From contig NW_024067684.1 in assembly GCF_009389715.1 (NCBI RefSeq), forward strand, positions 1,101,501 through 1,165,500: a stretch of DNA of 64,000 nt, written 5' to 3'. Every line of letters starts with the position of its first letter. Positions within the stretch are counted from its first letter, which is position 1. This stretch comes from Phoenix dactylifera (lineage: Eukaryota > Streptophyta > Magnoliopsida > Arecales > Arecaceae). Both the position numbers and the translations under genes were made by a program. The notes under the pieces are model-generated. The model saw only the letters and a list, made by a program, of their open reading frames with translations. It had not been told where the DNA came from and did not search any database. Below are positions 45,601-57,054 of this stretch, piece after piece.

Positions 45601-48600
45601 AAAGTTTTTTCAATATTACAACCTTGATTAGTCTCCAAAAAGAACAAATACTAGACTTGGGCCAAATTAGGCTTGAGTTAGGCTTTGCCCGAAGCTCCAC
45701 ACAATATACTTAGGCCTAAGGCTGGCTTGGCCTGGCCCTTAGGCCTAATTTCGAGGCCCAAGCCTGGTCCTCAATCAGGCTCCAGGCTAGTCCTCGAGCT
45801 TCTTGACCTTTTTTTTCCTTAAAAATATCATAATAAACGCTAACTATGAATAATTGAATATTACCAATAACCTACAACATGTCCATTATCTCATTAAGTT
45901 CACATATCAACGGCATTGTCAATTAAATATACATAGACATCAAACATAAACAAACAACATAAGAAAGATAAAAAATTTCAAGCTAGGCTTTAATTTCGAA
46001 GCTCGAGCCTGTAGGGCCTATTTTCTTGACCCATTTATTAAATGGGCCTATGTTCCCGGCCTGGCCTATTGGGTCTAAAACCTTGACCCAAGCTGCCCAA
46101 AAGGCTTCGAACTTGAGCAGGTTAGATGGGCAACTCGGCCCATAAACAGGTCTATTCCTAACATCAAATAGAGTATTAAACTCCTTGTTGGAAGAGTTCA
46201 AGTCTCTTTCAATCTTTAAAAGTGGCTACCAAAAAACTTCATAAGTATCCAGAGGTCTGATACATACCTCTTTTGGATACATATCCAATGCGGATTTTTG
46301 GAGTTGGACATGAGTGTGCAGGTGGTGTTCATTTGTCCAAAATGAGGTAGTTGATGGGATTCAAAGACGCACGCCATATTGCAGGATGTGGCCTTGCATT
46401 AGAATGAAGTGTAAAGGAGAATTTATAAATTTGAGCTTTGAAGAATAAGAGAAGATTTGTTATGTTTGTCTATGTTTATGATGATATAATAGTGCATGTA
46501 CGGATACTAATCCTCCTTGTTTCCTCCATGTTTTGTATTTTCGTTGTGGCAGATATTCGGCATCCTTTGTTTCTGAGGGTAAAATGTCATCAAACGAGTA
46601 TGTTATGAGTATTGCAGGTAATACATGAAAATTTGTGCCATCTTTTGGTAACTCTCAATCAAGATCCCAATGGATCATTTAGTTTTGAAAATCAAGCATG
46701 CCAAGAAAACCAGGACAATTTTGATCAAGTAGGCAGTGGCTGTTAAAGAATTATTTATATCAACTATCAAGTATGTAAATCATTAACCCACATCATGATC
46801 TCTAAATCAGAATAACTTGAGACTTCTATGCTTACCAATTCGTCACATTCAATAACACTATTAGAAACTGATATTCAACTTCTAGTAAGATCTTGCACAT
46901 CCCACCTAAAAGGTTTTCTAACTACAATTCTAGCTTTGTTGACTTCTGCTGCTCATGAATAGGTTTGAAGTTGAAAGAGTCCTCAAAATTAGGCCCCCGT
47001 CCAGAGAAAACTATTGAGATTTATGAATTTGAAAGGTATATTACCTTAGTGCACTATATCAAGTTCGTTAAATTCTAATGGAGTAATAGTTACTTTGTGA
47101 TCTTTTGGTTAATTTTCCTATAGAATTGTATAATATTTCAAATCTTCGTGGTATTGTAAGACTAATCATCTATGCTTGCTGTTGCTCCATATGTGGACTA
47201 CCATTGATCGCATGGAAAATTCAGTTGTCCATTTTGTCGGAAGGTAATACCATTTCTCTAATCTTTCAAATAACAAAAGTTTTTCATATGCATTCCCATA
47301 TTTTATTTGGTTTGTAGCATGGTACGCCATACGATACTGAACCAGACGGTACGGAGCATACTGTACTGTACCTATTTGGTACCAATATATGGTACAGAAG
47401 GCTTACTGACACTTGGTACGCCATACCAACCCTATATCGTACTGTACTAGCACAATGATAGCGTGGCATTGGTTCAGAGTCCGGTACCGAGATAGCGTAC
47501 CTTAGTTTGTGGTTTTGCAACTCTTTGTTTATGGTGGTGATGGATAGATATAGAAATGAATTGCCTTGCAATTCCTTTACTGAGGCACATTTTCTAGTTG
47601 TTTGCTGCTGCTGCTATTTTGTATCATTTTTTGTTAATTAATGTCTTGATAATTTTTCAGGTCAGGGAGATTGTAAGCATTTTAGATCTTGATGTTTTGT
47701 TTTATCCTTGCCCGAGAAATGGTCCAAACTTCCGTCCAAAAGTTTTACAGATGGGCGGAAAGCAGCAATTCCCTTACATGGTCTGGTAACATTCCTTAAA
47801 TTTTGTGTTGCTACTTAAGATATTAAATATTGAAATGTTACCTAGCTTTTGTCCCTTTTCATGAAATAAATAATAATATCACCGAAATGGACATTGACCA
47901 TTTCCTTCCATCCTTTCCTCAAAAAGCAAAAGGTTACAAATAACATAACATGATGTTATGGTTGTATAATTTCCTTCCGCAAAAAATGTCATTTTTTTAA
48001 ATCTCAATGTCAGTTCTGGCTTGTTTCACTTTCTGTCCTTGTGAAACCAAACTGCTAGGTGGTATTTTTTCAGTATATTAAAACCTCTTAGCAAGAATAT
48101 AATTGTGTTGAACCACAGTATGAGATGAATGGCATGCATTATGGTATATATGGCTTTATGTAAACTGAAGTTATGATTTTATTTAACGGTATTTTTATTC
48201 ATTATCTTGTGATGCACTTCCATTGACCCCCTTCATATCCATTCCATTTTGTAAAATTATGGATTGATCACCAAAAACAGCAAATTTATAAAGGACATGG
48301 AACACACACACACACACACACATATGTATATTCAATCCTTAGATCTATATCTTTGTAAAACATTATACCTTTATAGTTATCAAGTTTTGTTATTTGTAGA
48401 TGCTGCTAAGTGATCAAATTTTCATTGCAGGTGGATCCAAATACAGGCATTGCTATGTACGAGTCAGATGACATAATAAAGTATCTGGTTAATAAATATG
48501 GTGCACTTGCTTATTACTTTCTTAGGTTTCTTCAAGTTTTTGAGTTTACCATCATCTCTTTACATTTAATCCAATAAAATTTATTTGTCGATACAATTAA

Positions 48601-51012
48601 TAACAATATGCTGATGCCATCCTTATTGATGAAATGCTGTAGTTTGAGAGGATATTGATTTTTCTTCCTTTGTTAGTGGTATCTAAGTATTTTCTTTCTT
48701 CCGAGTGGGACAAGGGAAATAGGTATACTTATTCCTATGGTGACCTTAGCTGGTTTTAAAGTTCTTTCATTCTTGGGTCACTTTTTTGGGAGAGGGGGGA
48801 TGGACGAGGCAGGTGTTTTCTTTGCTCTTTTTTTTTTGTGTGTGTGGGGGGGTGGGGGTTGTGGGGGAGAATAGTAAAGCAACATGATCAATTGTTTTAT
48901 GTGCCTCTACTCTGGATGCTTTATGCACCTATATTGCTGATTTTCTCTGTTCAGGTGATGGAACCACTCCTCTGATGCTGTCACTTGGCCTTCTTACTGT
49001 AAGCTCTGTGTAAAAATGTATCTGAATATTCACTTTACTGACATTTCTAAAAGTTGGTTTGTAATCAGGCTTGTCTTTCTTTCTTTTTGATCGGTACTTT
49101 CTACAGACTTTGACTGCTGGTTTTGCAATGATTGGTCGAATGGGGAAAGTAAGAAATATTTGACCTTCCATTCAGTATATATGTTTGTGGACTTTCCATG
49201 TCACTCATTGAAGAAAAACCTACGTAAAAAGGCATGATTCCATTATAATGGTTGTTATAACATTATAATGGATGCTATGTTAAACCATGATGTTATGTTA
49301 ACATTCAGCTTGCTGGAAGTCTTCTAACCACCTATAGTTTTCTGCATATCTCTTCATACAGGGTTCTATGTATACTCCTTCAAAACTCCCACCTGTACCC
49401 CTTGAATTGTGGGCATATGAGGTCAGATATCAGATACAACATACCAACATCTCTAGATATTCAGTTGATTCATTGATTTAGATTATTAATTAAAATTGCA
49501 TGTTTTTTTAGATATCTAATCAATATATTCTTGAAATTAATTGATATATGTTTTACTTTTGCAGGCTTCCCCCTTTTGCAAAATTGTGCGTGAAGTTCTA
49601 GTTGAGTTAGAATTGCCCCATATACTTCACAGGTGCATCATTTTTATACATTTGCCAATTTTTCTGTTTTCATACAGAACTTAATTGTTAATATGTTAGT
49701 CTTCATCCGGCGATGGAAGTAATGAAAAATTTTAAGAAATTCTCCACCTTTTGTCTAGTTTTAATCAAGAGATCTATTTTCCCTGATTTTATTTTGGCTC
49801 CATGCAGAACATGTTGTCCTTTTTTCCCCTTTATTTGGGCTGGGGGGAGGGGAGGGTGTTAAAATTGTGATTAATCCATTCAGTTTTCAAAAGCATTTCT
49901 AAGTTTTGGAAAAATCTGCCTTCCTACCAAGGAAGAAAACCATTATTCTATAGTATCCAATATTTTCCTGATTTTCTCCCTTTTTTGTTGAATTATGAGT
50001 TTTTACTCTTACTGAAGGAATTCTGTTTTCTGAATTCGTGGCTCTTGTTTATGTTTTGGTGCTGCTTTTGCCATGGTTATCATGTTATGCCTTATGTATT
50101 ATGGTAATTAGATATATAACAAGACTTTGCTGGAATTCTAACTCTCATAATGGTCTTCCATATACAATGGTATTCCATACTGGCCATCCGACTTTCAGAA
50201 GTTAAATGGGGTTCTTCCATTAACAATTGGATGGTAATATCCTTTAAAGCGTACAGTATATACCTACATTGATGCAGAAAACATTATGGTAAATATAGCT
50301 AGGGTATAATTTAAGACATGTTTCATCTTATGGAAAAGTATTTAATCTTCATTCCATTTTTAAAATTTCTAGAAAAAATAATAAATCAAATGATGTATTC
50401 ATATGTGAAGACTGTGAGATATGCTCATATATCCCTATCTACCAAGACGCAAAGTGGAACAGAAAATGTCAAATTAAAGCCATCAAATGCATTACTCCTA
50501 GTTTTCTTGATTGTGGAGCATGATAATCAGAGGCGTGTATGTAATATCAGGTTTATGATTGGTCAATATGATGTGAACACAGTAAACGTTGCAAGAATTG
50601 CACACATGGTAAAAACTAAGCTATAAAGGTCTAATCATAATTCATTTAGTGAACTTGCATGTTGCTACATATCTATGAAAACAGTATATGGTATTAGAGT
50701 CAACTGATAGAAAATTGGAATTGCAGCACTGCTCGTGGCAGCCCAAAGCGGCAAAAGTTATATGAAGAAGTTGGACATTTTCAGGTTTTCCAACTCTTAG
50801 ATATGTTGATAGAAGTTTCTTTCATTTTTTGCATGGTGTAACTTAAGGCTGCTGTCTCAATAAATCAATATTTTACTGATTTCTTTCCTGGATGCCCCTT
50901 TCTTTTTGTAAATTATGCACAGGTGCCTTACCTAGACGATCCTAACACTGGAGTGAAAATGTTTGAAAGTGCAGAAATCATAGATTATCTGAGAGCAACT
51001 TATGCTCTTTAA
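39656..51012 (+). CDS. Plastid-type thioredoxin/GST-fold protein (At5g03880-like), 12 exons
   Basis: Exons: 39656-39972, 46553-46578, 46963-47035, 47225-47243, 47661-47780, 48431-48500, 48955-48998, 49107-49148, 49362-49421, 49565-49632, 50727-50784 and 50923-51012. All phases match and give 328 residues. Residues 1-60 are Ser/Pro/Arg-rich, like a chloroplast transit peptide. Then come two thioredoxin/GST-N folds. The first has CPFC at 140-143 followed by VREIVSILDLDVLFYPCPR and GGKQQFPYMVDPNTG. The second has SPFC at 259-262, followed by KIVREVLVELELPH, ARGSPKRQ, VPYLDDPNTG and YLRATYAL. The second site has lost the first cysteine, so only the first looks like a dithiol redox site. The family is probably plastid redox or glutathione-linked; its substrate is unknown. 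Exons 2 (26 nt) and 4 (19 nt) are microexons. The exon 5 donor is a weak GTCTGG. Intron 1 is 6.6 kb. Confidence 0.92.
42360..42720. repeat. GA-rich low-complexity tract
   Basis: Irregular GAGAGA blocks mixed with GATTGAGAGAGAAG units; the antisense open frame (SLSLLSL-rich) is low-complexity and not a gene. Confidence 0.7.
43284..43634. mobile_element. hAT-like MITE, 351 bp
   Basis: The left end TAGGGATCGCAACTGG and the inverted right end TACGGGTTGCAATTTA form a TIR. The flanks ATGGGGAG (43276-43283) and ATAGGGAG (43635-43642) match at 7 of 8 bases, the 8-bp duplication expected for hAT. No coding capacity. Confidence 0.65.
47318..47504. mobile_element. Small hAT-like MITE in intron 4, 187 bp
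   Basis: The ends CATGGTACGCCATACGAT and (inverted) TAAGGTACGCTATCTCGG are imperfect TIRs. The flanks GTTTGTAG (47310-47317) and GTTTGTGG (47505-47512) match at 7 of 8. The sequence is built of GGTACNNTA-type motifs. Fragments with similar phrasing lie at about 43088-43150 and 59580-59640. Confidence 0.55.
48302..48322. repeat. (AC)n microsatellite
   Basis: About ten AC units in intron 5 of the thioredoxin-fold gene. Confidence 0.9.
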
Positions 51013-51974
51013 GAAGCTCAAGGCCATGCCTATTATATCTGAGTGTATATTATTTCCTTTCTTCTTGATAAATTCAAATTATGGTTTAAACAAATTTACT
51101 CTTTCGTTCTCAACTATGATAGAAGACTAGGACCTTTTTTTTTCCTCTTACAACTAGCTCGACATATCTGTTATGTATATTCCTTATGCTTTACCACATT
51201 ATAAATATTTGATGATACAAATTCTATAAACTGCATATTTGATCCTTCTGTTTTCTGCTTTGTTATTTACATATTTCAATGGTTTCATTTTTTGCTTAGG
51301 AACGAATCGGGTACTTATAAGACATCACTAGTTTTAAACTAGCTGATGGATATGTACATATCTATAAATCTAATATTCATCATAGAATGTGCTGCCACGT
51401 TGGTGGATGGCAGCACCATGCAGCCTGCTAATTTTATCATATTGTGTTTAGAGTTGAATGGGACCTTTCCTTGCTGAATTATAATTATCTTATTTCCTTT
51501 GTATTTTTTTAAAAAATTGTAGTATGTTTTGGACCATTAGAGGGCCATAGAGTCTGGGGTTCCTGTATTTGTTCTCTCCGAGGGAGACGATCGCTTCAAG
51601 GTGATGGAGGAGGAGGAGGAGGAGCTGGTAGTAAATCTGAGGCGATTGCTCTTTAGATCATGTATTATTTTTAATACAATTTTTCTTAGGAAATTAGATG
51701 ATTCATGATTTTTTTCAATTTGGGTTGCAATTAAAAAATAGAGTGGAACATAGATCAATACGATATTAAAAGGCAGCATTTAAAAAAAAAAAAATCTATC
51801 GATATTTTTAATGTTATACTATGTGGACTCGTGGCTGAATGTTCAAGTCCAGAAAGTGTTCGGAGAGGCCATTGGTGACTGGGGGTCAAAGGACACTGAA
51901 CGCAGACACATTCATGGTACATCATGTCATTGACACATGTACCATGATGGAACATTTGAGGGAACCATAAACAC

Positions 51975-52005
<31 letters not shown>

Positions 52006-52012
52006 GAATGAC
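51013..52012. other. 3' flank of the thioredoxin-fold gene and spacer
   Basis: It contains the presumed 3' UTR, a short GGAGGAGGA tract near 51605-51625 and a run of about 28 A at 51974-52001. No gene was recognised. Confidence 0.5.
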
Positions 52013-52840
52013 TAATGATGCAAATGGGGCAGGTTAATCCATGACCTGGTCGAATCAGACTGATTCGTATTTGAAGTGGTTGGGTCGAAAATAGGATCTG
52101 ATTTGAAAGCTTGATTTGGTCTAGGTTTTGTATTTTCTAACTTATTCAGCCGGTAGTATGTTATTTAGAGCTAGTTTGGATTAATAAAAAATCGGCCAAC
52201 CCAATCGGGACCAATCTGACTCATCCAAGAAACCCAAATCATATAAAACCCTTTCTTTGTCACCCTAAATGTCTTTCCAATTTCATTGATTGAACCTCCA
52301 TTTAAATTAATTCCTCTCTGTTTATCTCAACAACCTCATCTTCTCTCACCTACTTTCGCTTAATTATATCTAAACTTTTGTTGTTTAAATGTTGGGTTGT
52401 TATCTACCGTATTCTCAAATATATTAGTATAACTATAACCTTGTACATTATGAATGATGAGTTTTTTTATGAAATTAAAATGTTTTTTATAAAAAAAGGT
52501 TTAAGTTGACTTTTCAAATTTATTTCAAAATTTAGTGATTTTATATGTAATTATCAATTATTATATTTTTAGTAATTAAAAAAAACTAAATACTTGACAT
52601 AAATTATAGACTCAGTGTGAATCCGTCTCGAACCAAATCTGAATATTGCGAGCTAGAAGTCCGGTCATACTTGACCTCGACTTGGCTTGAATGCCCTATT
52701 GGGTCTAAACAATTTTCTATGGAATTGACCCAACCCAAAATGATTAGCTAAGGAGTTGGATCTTGGTTTAAAATCAGGAATCAAACAAGAAAAGAATGGG
52801 TCATCCATACCGACTTTGACCAAACTATTCGCAGCCCTTA
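52013..52840. mobile_element. hAT-like MITE, about 830 bp, degraded ends
   Basis: The left end (TAATGATGCAAATGGGGC) and inverted right end (TAAGGGCTGCGAATAG) follow the same TA..GGGTGCAAAT pattern as the elements at 43284 and 60821. The interior is rich in GACCCAA/TTGGGTC words, as in the 60821 element. The flanks do not give a clear 8-bp duplication. Confidence 0.4.
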
Positions 52841-53698
52841 GGGTGATTTTGATCTATAGATGATCTATCCATCATGATATCATGGAGTAATAGAATGGCT
52901 TAATGGAACACAATGAAAGTATTTTCCCAAAACAATGGCCCGTTATTACAGTATACTATATCTGTTTCCTTCGATGTAATTATCAGTTACTGTCTTGTTA
53001 TGGCTTTCTGATGGCTAATTATTAGAACAATGCATAAAAATGGTTTATATTGTTTTTATTATAAATCTATAGGACAGGTTTGGATGGACAACCAATCTAT
53101 TTAGACTCTTTTGTGCGTATAGATTCCCAAAGTTCTCGCAAGTCCATGAATTTTCGGACAGAAAGTTACCACTATAATTGAATATGGTAATCCAAGCACT
53201 TGAGAATTTTGCTAATTCGTCCCACTTCTCTTCTTTATTCCTCTTCTTAGTAACTCTTGTTTTTTTTATTAAAAAAAAAATTCATAAGAAGATCTATATA
53301 TAAGAAATGAGCTACAATCCTCTCCCAAGTACACATGAAAATAAGATTCAATTTCAACTTACTTGATCCAAGTATCATGAATTTTATCAACTTAATAAAT
53401 TGATTCCTTTTTAGCAGCTCTTGATTACGCAATTAGACTTAACATCCGCTTCATCTCAGACGAGAGAAACACCGCATCTAAAACACGCAAACTAGTTTTA
53501 AAAATATTTTATTTAATTTGCTATGCTGCCTATAATTTTGATAATATCATAAGTACGAAGGATACATGTTGTTTGGTTCGCAAGAATTTTTTTATTAAAA
53601 TATTCTTTTGTGAAAATAATTTTTTGAGTATATGATATCTGAAAGGTGGTTTGGTTGGTTATAGAAAAATATCATGGTTTACGTTTAGTTGAATATTT

Positions 53699-53702
<4 letters not shown>

Positions 53703-53754
<52 letters not shown>
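53703..53754. repeat. (TA)26 microsatellite
   Basis: 52 bases of perfect TA repeat inside AT-rich DNA. Confidence 0.95.
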
Positions 53755-53760
<6 letters not shown>

Positions 53761-53979
53761 CTATTATACTTTTAATTAAAAAATCTTAGTCTGTTCTATC
53801 TAAAATCTTAAGAATATAAAAAATTCTCTCCATTCTTAGTAGGTGAAAATTAATTTTTTTTTCCAAATTTCATATGATTTTTTTCTCCATAAAATGTAAA
53901 AAAAATCATATTTTTATAAAAAAATTCTATTTTTTAATAAAACAACTAAATACAAAAAAATTACCTATTTTATCGGGAG

Positions 53980-54165
53980 GTTTTTTTTTGCTTTGGCGGG
54001 TTCATCATACAATGCGTGTACGAATACAACCAAAAAATCAAAATATACAAGCTCACAGAGTGCCCGAGGCAGCTTTCCCTCTCCCGACCACAAGGTATAT
54101 CCTAAGTGGTGAGACACATAAGCAGCCACCCAATTAGCCTCCCCGTTGGCCTCTCTCAAAACATG
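53980..54165 (-). mobile_element. LINE 3' end fragment (RNase H end plus poly(A))
   Basis: The minus-strand frame reads HVLREANGEANWVAAYVSHH, then LGYTLWSGEGKLPRALCELV, closely matching the first LINE's end (DWVAAYAVHHLGFALWSGEG). It continues to a GTACACGCATTGTATGA 3' end and an A-run at about 53981-53990. Same LINE family as 1-6599. Confidence 0.8.
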
Positions 54166-54214
54166 TTGTTGAATTAAATTAAATATTTTAAACCTTTCCT
54201 TCAAACTCAAAATT

Positions 54215-54736
54215 GGAATTCAATTTTCACGTCAAATGAGCACAAGAAGATATGTCATCAATCCGCAGGAGGAGAGTCCGTTTCTTTTGACGTGTTTGTT
54301 ACCTTTTTTGGGGGGCCCATAGGCTTATATAAAGGGCTCTAGAGATCATTTCAAAGGAATGAAAAATTCTTCTTCTCCCTCTTGTTCTTATTCTCTTCTT
54401 CACATAATTTCAATTATTTTTTTGAGTTTCTTTTGAGCTATTTGCAAACGTGAACATGCTCTTTTTTCTTCCCTAGAGGTGCACTGACGGGAAAGATGTA
54501 TTTCTGTATTGGGTCGTCGTATTTCTAGGAATTTGTGTCAGCAGACCCGTGCGTAGGGGATATAAACTTTTCTGCAACAATGCGTCAGCGTGCTTCGATC
54601 CACAGATTATCTTCTTTTATTTCTTCATTTTATTATTCTATTTTCAAGTAAATAATTTGTTAGTTTATTTCTCTTATTTACTATTTATGAATATTAAAAA
54701 CATCTAATTATTGATTTATTAATTTTATTTGTGCAT
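54215..54736. mobile_element. Unidentified insertion between two LINE fragments (possibly a solo LTR)
   Basis: AT-rich sequence separates two LINE RNase H fragments that break at the same motif (KHVL/QHVL). It has a TATA box (CTTATATAAAGGG) at about 54331 and no coding capacity. Promoter-like content suggests a solo LTR, but I could not find matching ends or a target duplication. Confidence 0.3.
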
Positions 54737-55812
54737 CTAGGCTAATACATGCTTGGCTTGAAAGGCCACCCTATCCCTCGTCATCATCCCAATGTCCTGG
54801 AGCAAAGGATGGTCCGTGCTCATGCCCCTCGAATCCCCCTGAATCCAACTGATCACTGTGGCTGAATCGCTCTCCAAGATAACTGAACTGGCCTGCAGCA
54901 CCTGCTTCGCATGTTGAAGATCTGTCAAGTAGCCTGCAACTCCACCCCGAAAACCGACATGTCGAACAACTAACAACTGCCCGCTGCCACCACTCTGGAG
55001 TACGAGTCCCTTATAACAGAACCCACACCTCCCCTCGTACCTCCCTCCAGAACAAACCCGTCAAAGTTGACTTTGAGGAAACTCGAGGTGGGGGCTCTCG
55101 GGTGAAGAACACCATCTGAGAGGCTGCATGAGTAGAGGGGGAACCCCAGATGTCCCGAGCTATCAAAGGTCCATCTGAAGAAGAGGTGGGACTGATCTCC
55201 GCTGCCTGCACTAGGGCGTACTCTGCCACAAACCTCGATGACATCCTGCGCTCATCAAAAGTATGGGCATTTCTTGCCAGCCAAATCTGATGCGCTGTGC
55301 AGATAGCTCTAACGGCTTCCTGATGTGCCAGCGGACTGCCCAACCACTGGCGAATCACCCGTAGGAACTGCACCCTCTGACTCCAGGCCTCCTGCTGAAT
55401 TCTTGCCCACTGCCACGTCAACCTCGCCCATGTGCACTGAAATAATATGTGGTCCATCGTTTCATCAGCACCACACGTCCCGCAATCGGAGGGAATCTTC
55501 AAGCCATGTCCACTCAGCATTACTCTCGTCAGAAGGCGGTCTCTTATCACCTTCCATAAGAAGAGTGCTGTCCTCGGGTGAAGCCCGGACCTCCAGATCC
55601 AAATGCAGTTCGGCTCTGGCTCGTGCTCCTGCTGAATAACTTGGGAGAGGTCCCCCAATCTAATATTGGTCCTGTATGAGATACCCCAAATCCGAATATT
55701 TGGCCCAGCACATTTCGGTACCGAAAAGGATCAGACTCTCTCAACAAGATGCATCTAGGAGCTGTCGTAACTTAATCTTATCCCACTCTGCCCCGAACAG
55801 CTGTCGTTGCCT
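54737..55812 (-). mobile_element. LINE ORF2 C-terminal fragment (zf-RVT and RNase H)
   Basis: The minus-strand frames 55658-55011 and 54976-54737 carry IWRSGLHPRTALFLWKVIRD, CGTCGADETMDHILFQCTWA (zf-RVT cysteine/histidine motif intact here) and, after a frame change, the RNase H part GVAGYLTDLQHAKQVLQASS. They match 5370-6430 of the first LINE. The copy is truncated on its 5' side at about 55812. Confidence 0.85.
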
Positions 55813-55959
55813 ACATTTTTTTTTTTTTTTTCTCCTCCAATTCCGTGGAATAAAACCGGATCGTTTTTAATGAACGTTATACCCACCGGTCGCATTAACA
55901 GCGACGCCAAAACCTGGTCCAAATGGGTTGTCGGACAGCGTAAACTATTTTGCAAGAGG

Positions 55960-57054
55960 TATTAATGACAACGGCGATAGGGCTGACAAATTTGTATCCT
56001 CGCTAGTTGGTAGTTGAATTGGAGAAGTTTGGTTCTCCAAACACGTACGACCATCTCATCGTAGGCATCATGTATGGTGTAAAAGCTTGTGCCAACCACA
56101 AACTACCGAGATTGGACATTGGAGAACTGGCACGCTAATCATTCTTCAAAAGTTTTGAAGTATAGCTCAAACCATGTGTTTTCTATTCATTCTTATATAT
56201 CTTAAATATCTTATGGACACATAAATTGTAGTATTTCTATTGCAAAACCTGAAAGAAATTTCAACATGTTTACAAGGTAAACCCGATAGTATGTGCGTGA
56301 AACAAAACAGCTTATAAATTTACAGTAAAAAGAGAAAATCTCATTCCATATATACAAGAATAAAGTTAAAGTAAACATAAGCAGTGTAAATTGTTTACTA
56401 CAAAATTAAAATTTTTTGATTAGTCATCATATTTTAAAACGGGTGCAAAAGATCAACTGTATGAAGTTTACACTACTGTTTTGTATGTATGAACATTCTG
56501 GAGATCAATCAAAAATCGGTGGATGGTTAGGAACACCAAGGTACACAAAAAATTAGTATTCGAGATATGTAAGATATCAAAAAAAAGATATTTCTACATA
56601 AAACGAATCATAATTAAGAGCTTTAAGTTGGTATTCTTTTCCTCCCAGGAACACTTATTTTTTCATTCACCAGTTCACTTTGTATACTGCTCTTCCTCTA
56701 TCTCATCCCTCTAAGATCAAACAAATTCATGCCCCCAACACTGCAAATGCTGCTTTCTCCTAAACCTACCATCATGCACATAATTTTTTTTTTAATTTGT
56801 TTTAACATAAAAAGCCCTCTTCTCATACAAATCTCTGAAAAAAGTACACCATGAGCATTTGATTACCATAAATATATAAAAAAAATTCATATAACTAATG
56901 ATGTACCATGAATCTTGTCCCCGATTTTGTGCACCCTCCCACGTACCAAAAGCGATGGGAAGCATACAAGAACCAGGAAAATATTAACGAACTCAAAGCT
57001 TAGGAGCTGCTCAAACTCCATAGAAAATTCCCACCAAACCAAGGCGCGAGCTTC
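55960..57054. other. AT-rich intergenic DNA, no gene seen
   Basis: No supported coding region. It includes the 3' flank of the minus-strand gene that ends at 57055. Confidence 0.5.

Larger units (their letters stand above)
39973..46552 (+). other. Intron 1 of the thioredoxin-fold gene, filled with repeats
   Basis: The intron contains a G14-type run (about 40705-40718), a GA-rich tract at 42360-42720, a hAT MITE at 43284-43634 and two GGCC-rich repeat segments at about 42150-42960 and 45655-46160. These last have the TAGGC/GGCCTGG phrasing and an AACAGGTCTATTCCTAAC end typical of dispersed hAT-like MITEs. No nested host gene was recognised. Confidence 0.7.

Noticed and set aside
51825-51860. 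Possible tRNA-like or SINE promoter (GTGGCTGAATG near GTTCAAGTCC)
   Set aside because: The A-like and B-like boxes are too close together and no cloverleaf can be drawn; the A-run about 110 bp downstream alone does not support a SINE.
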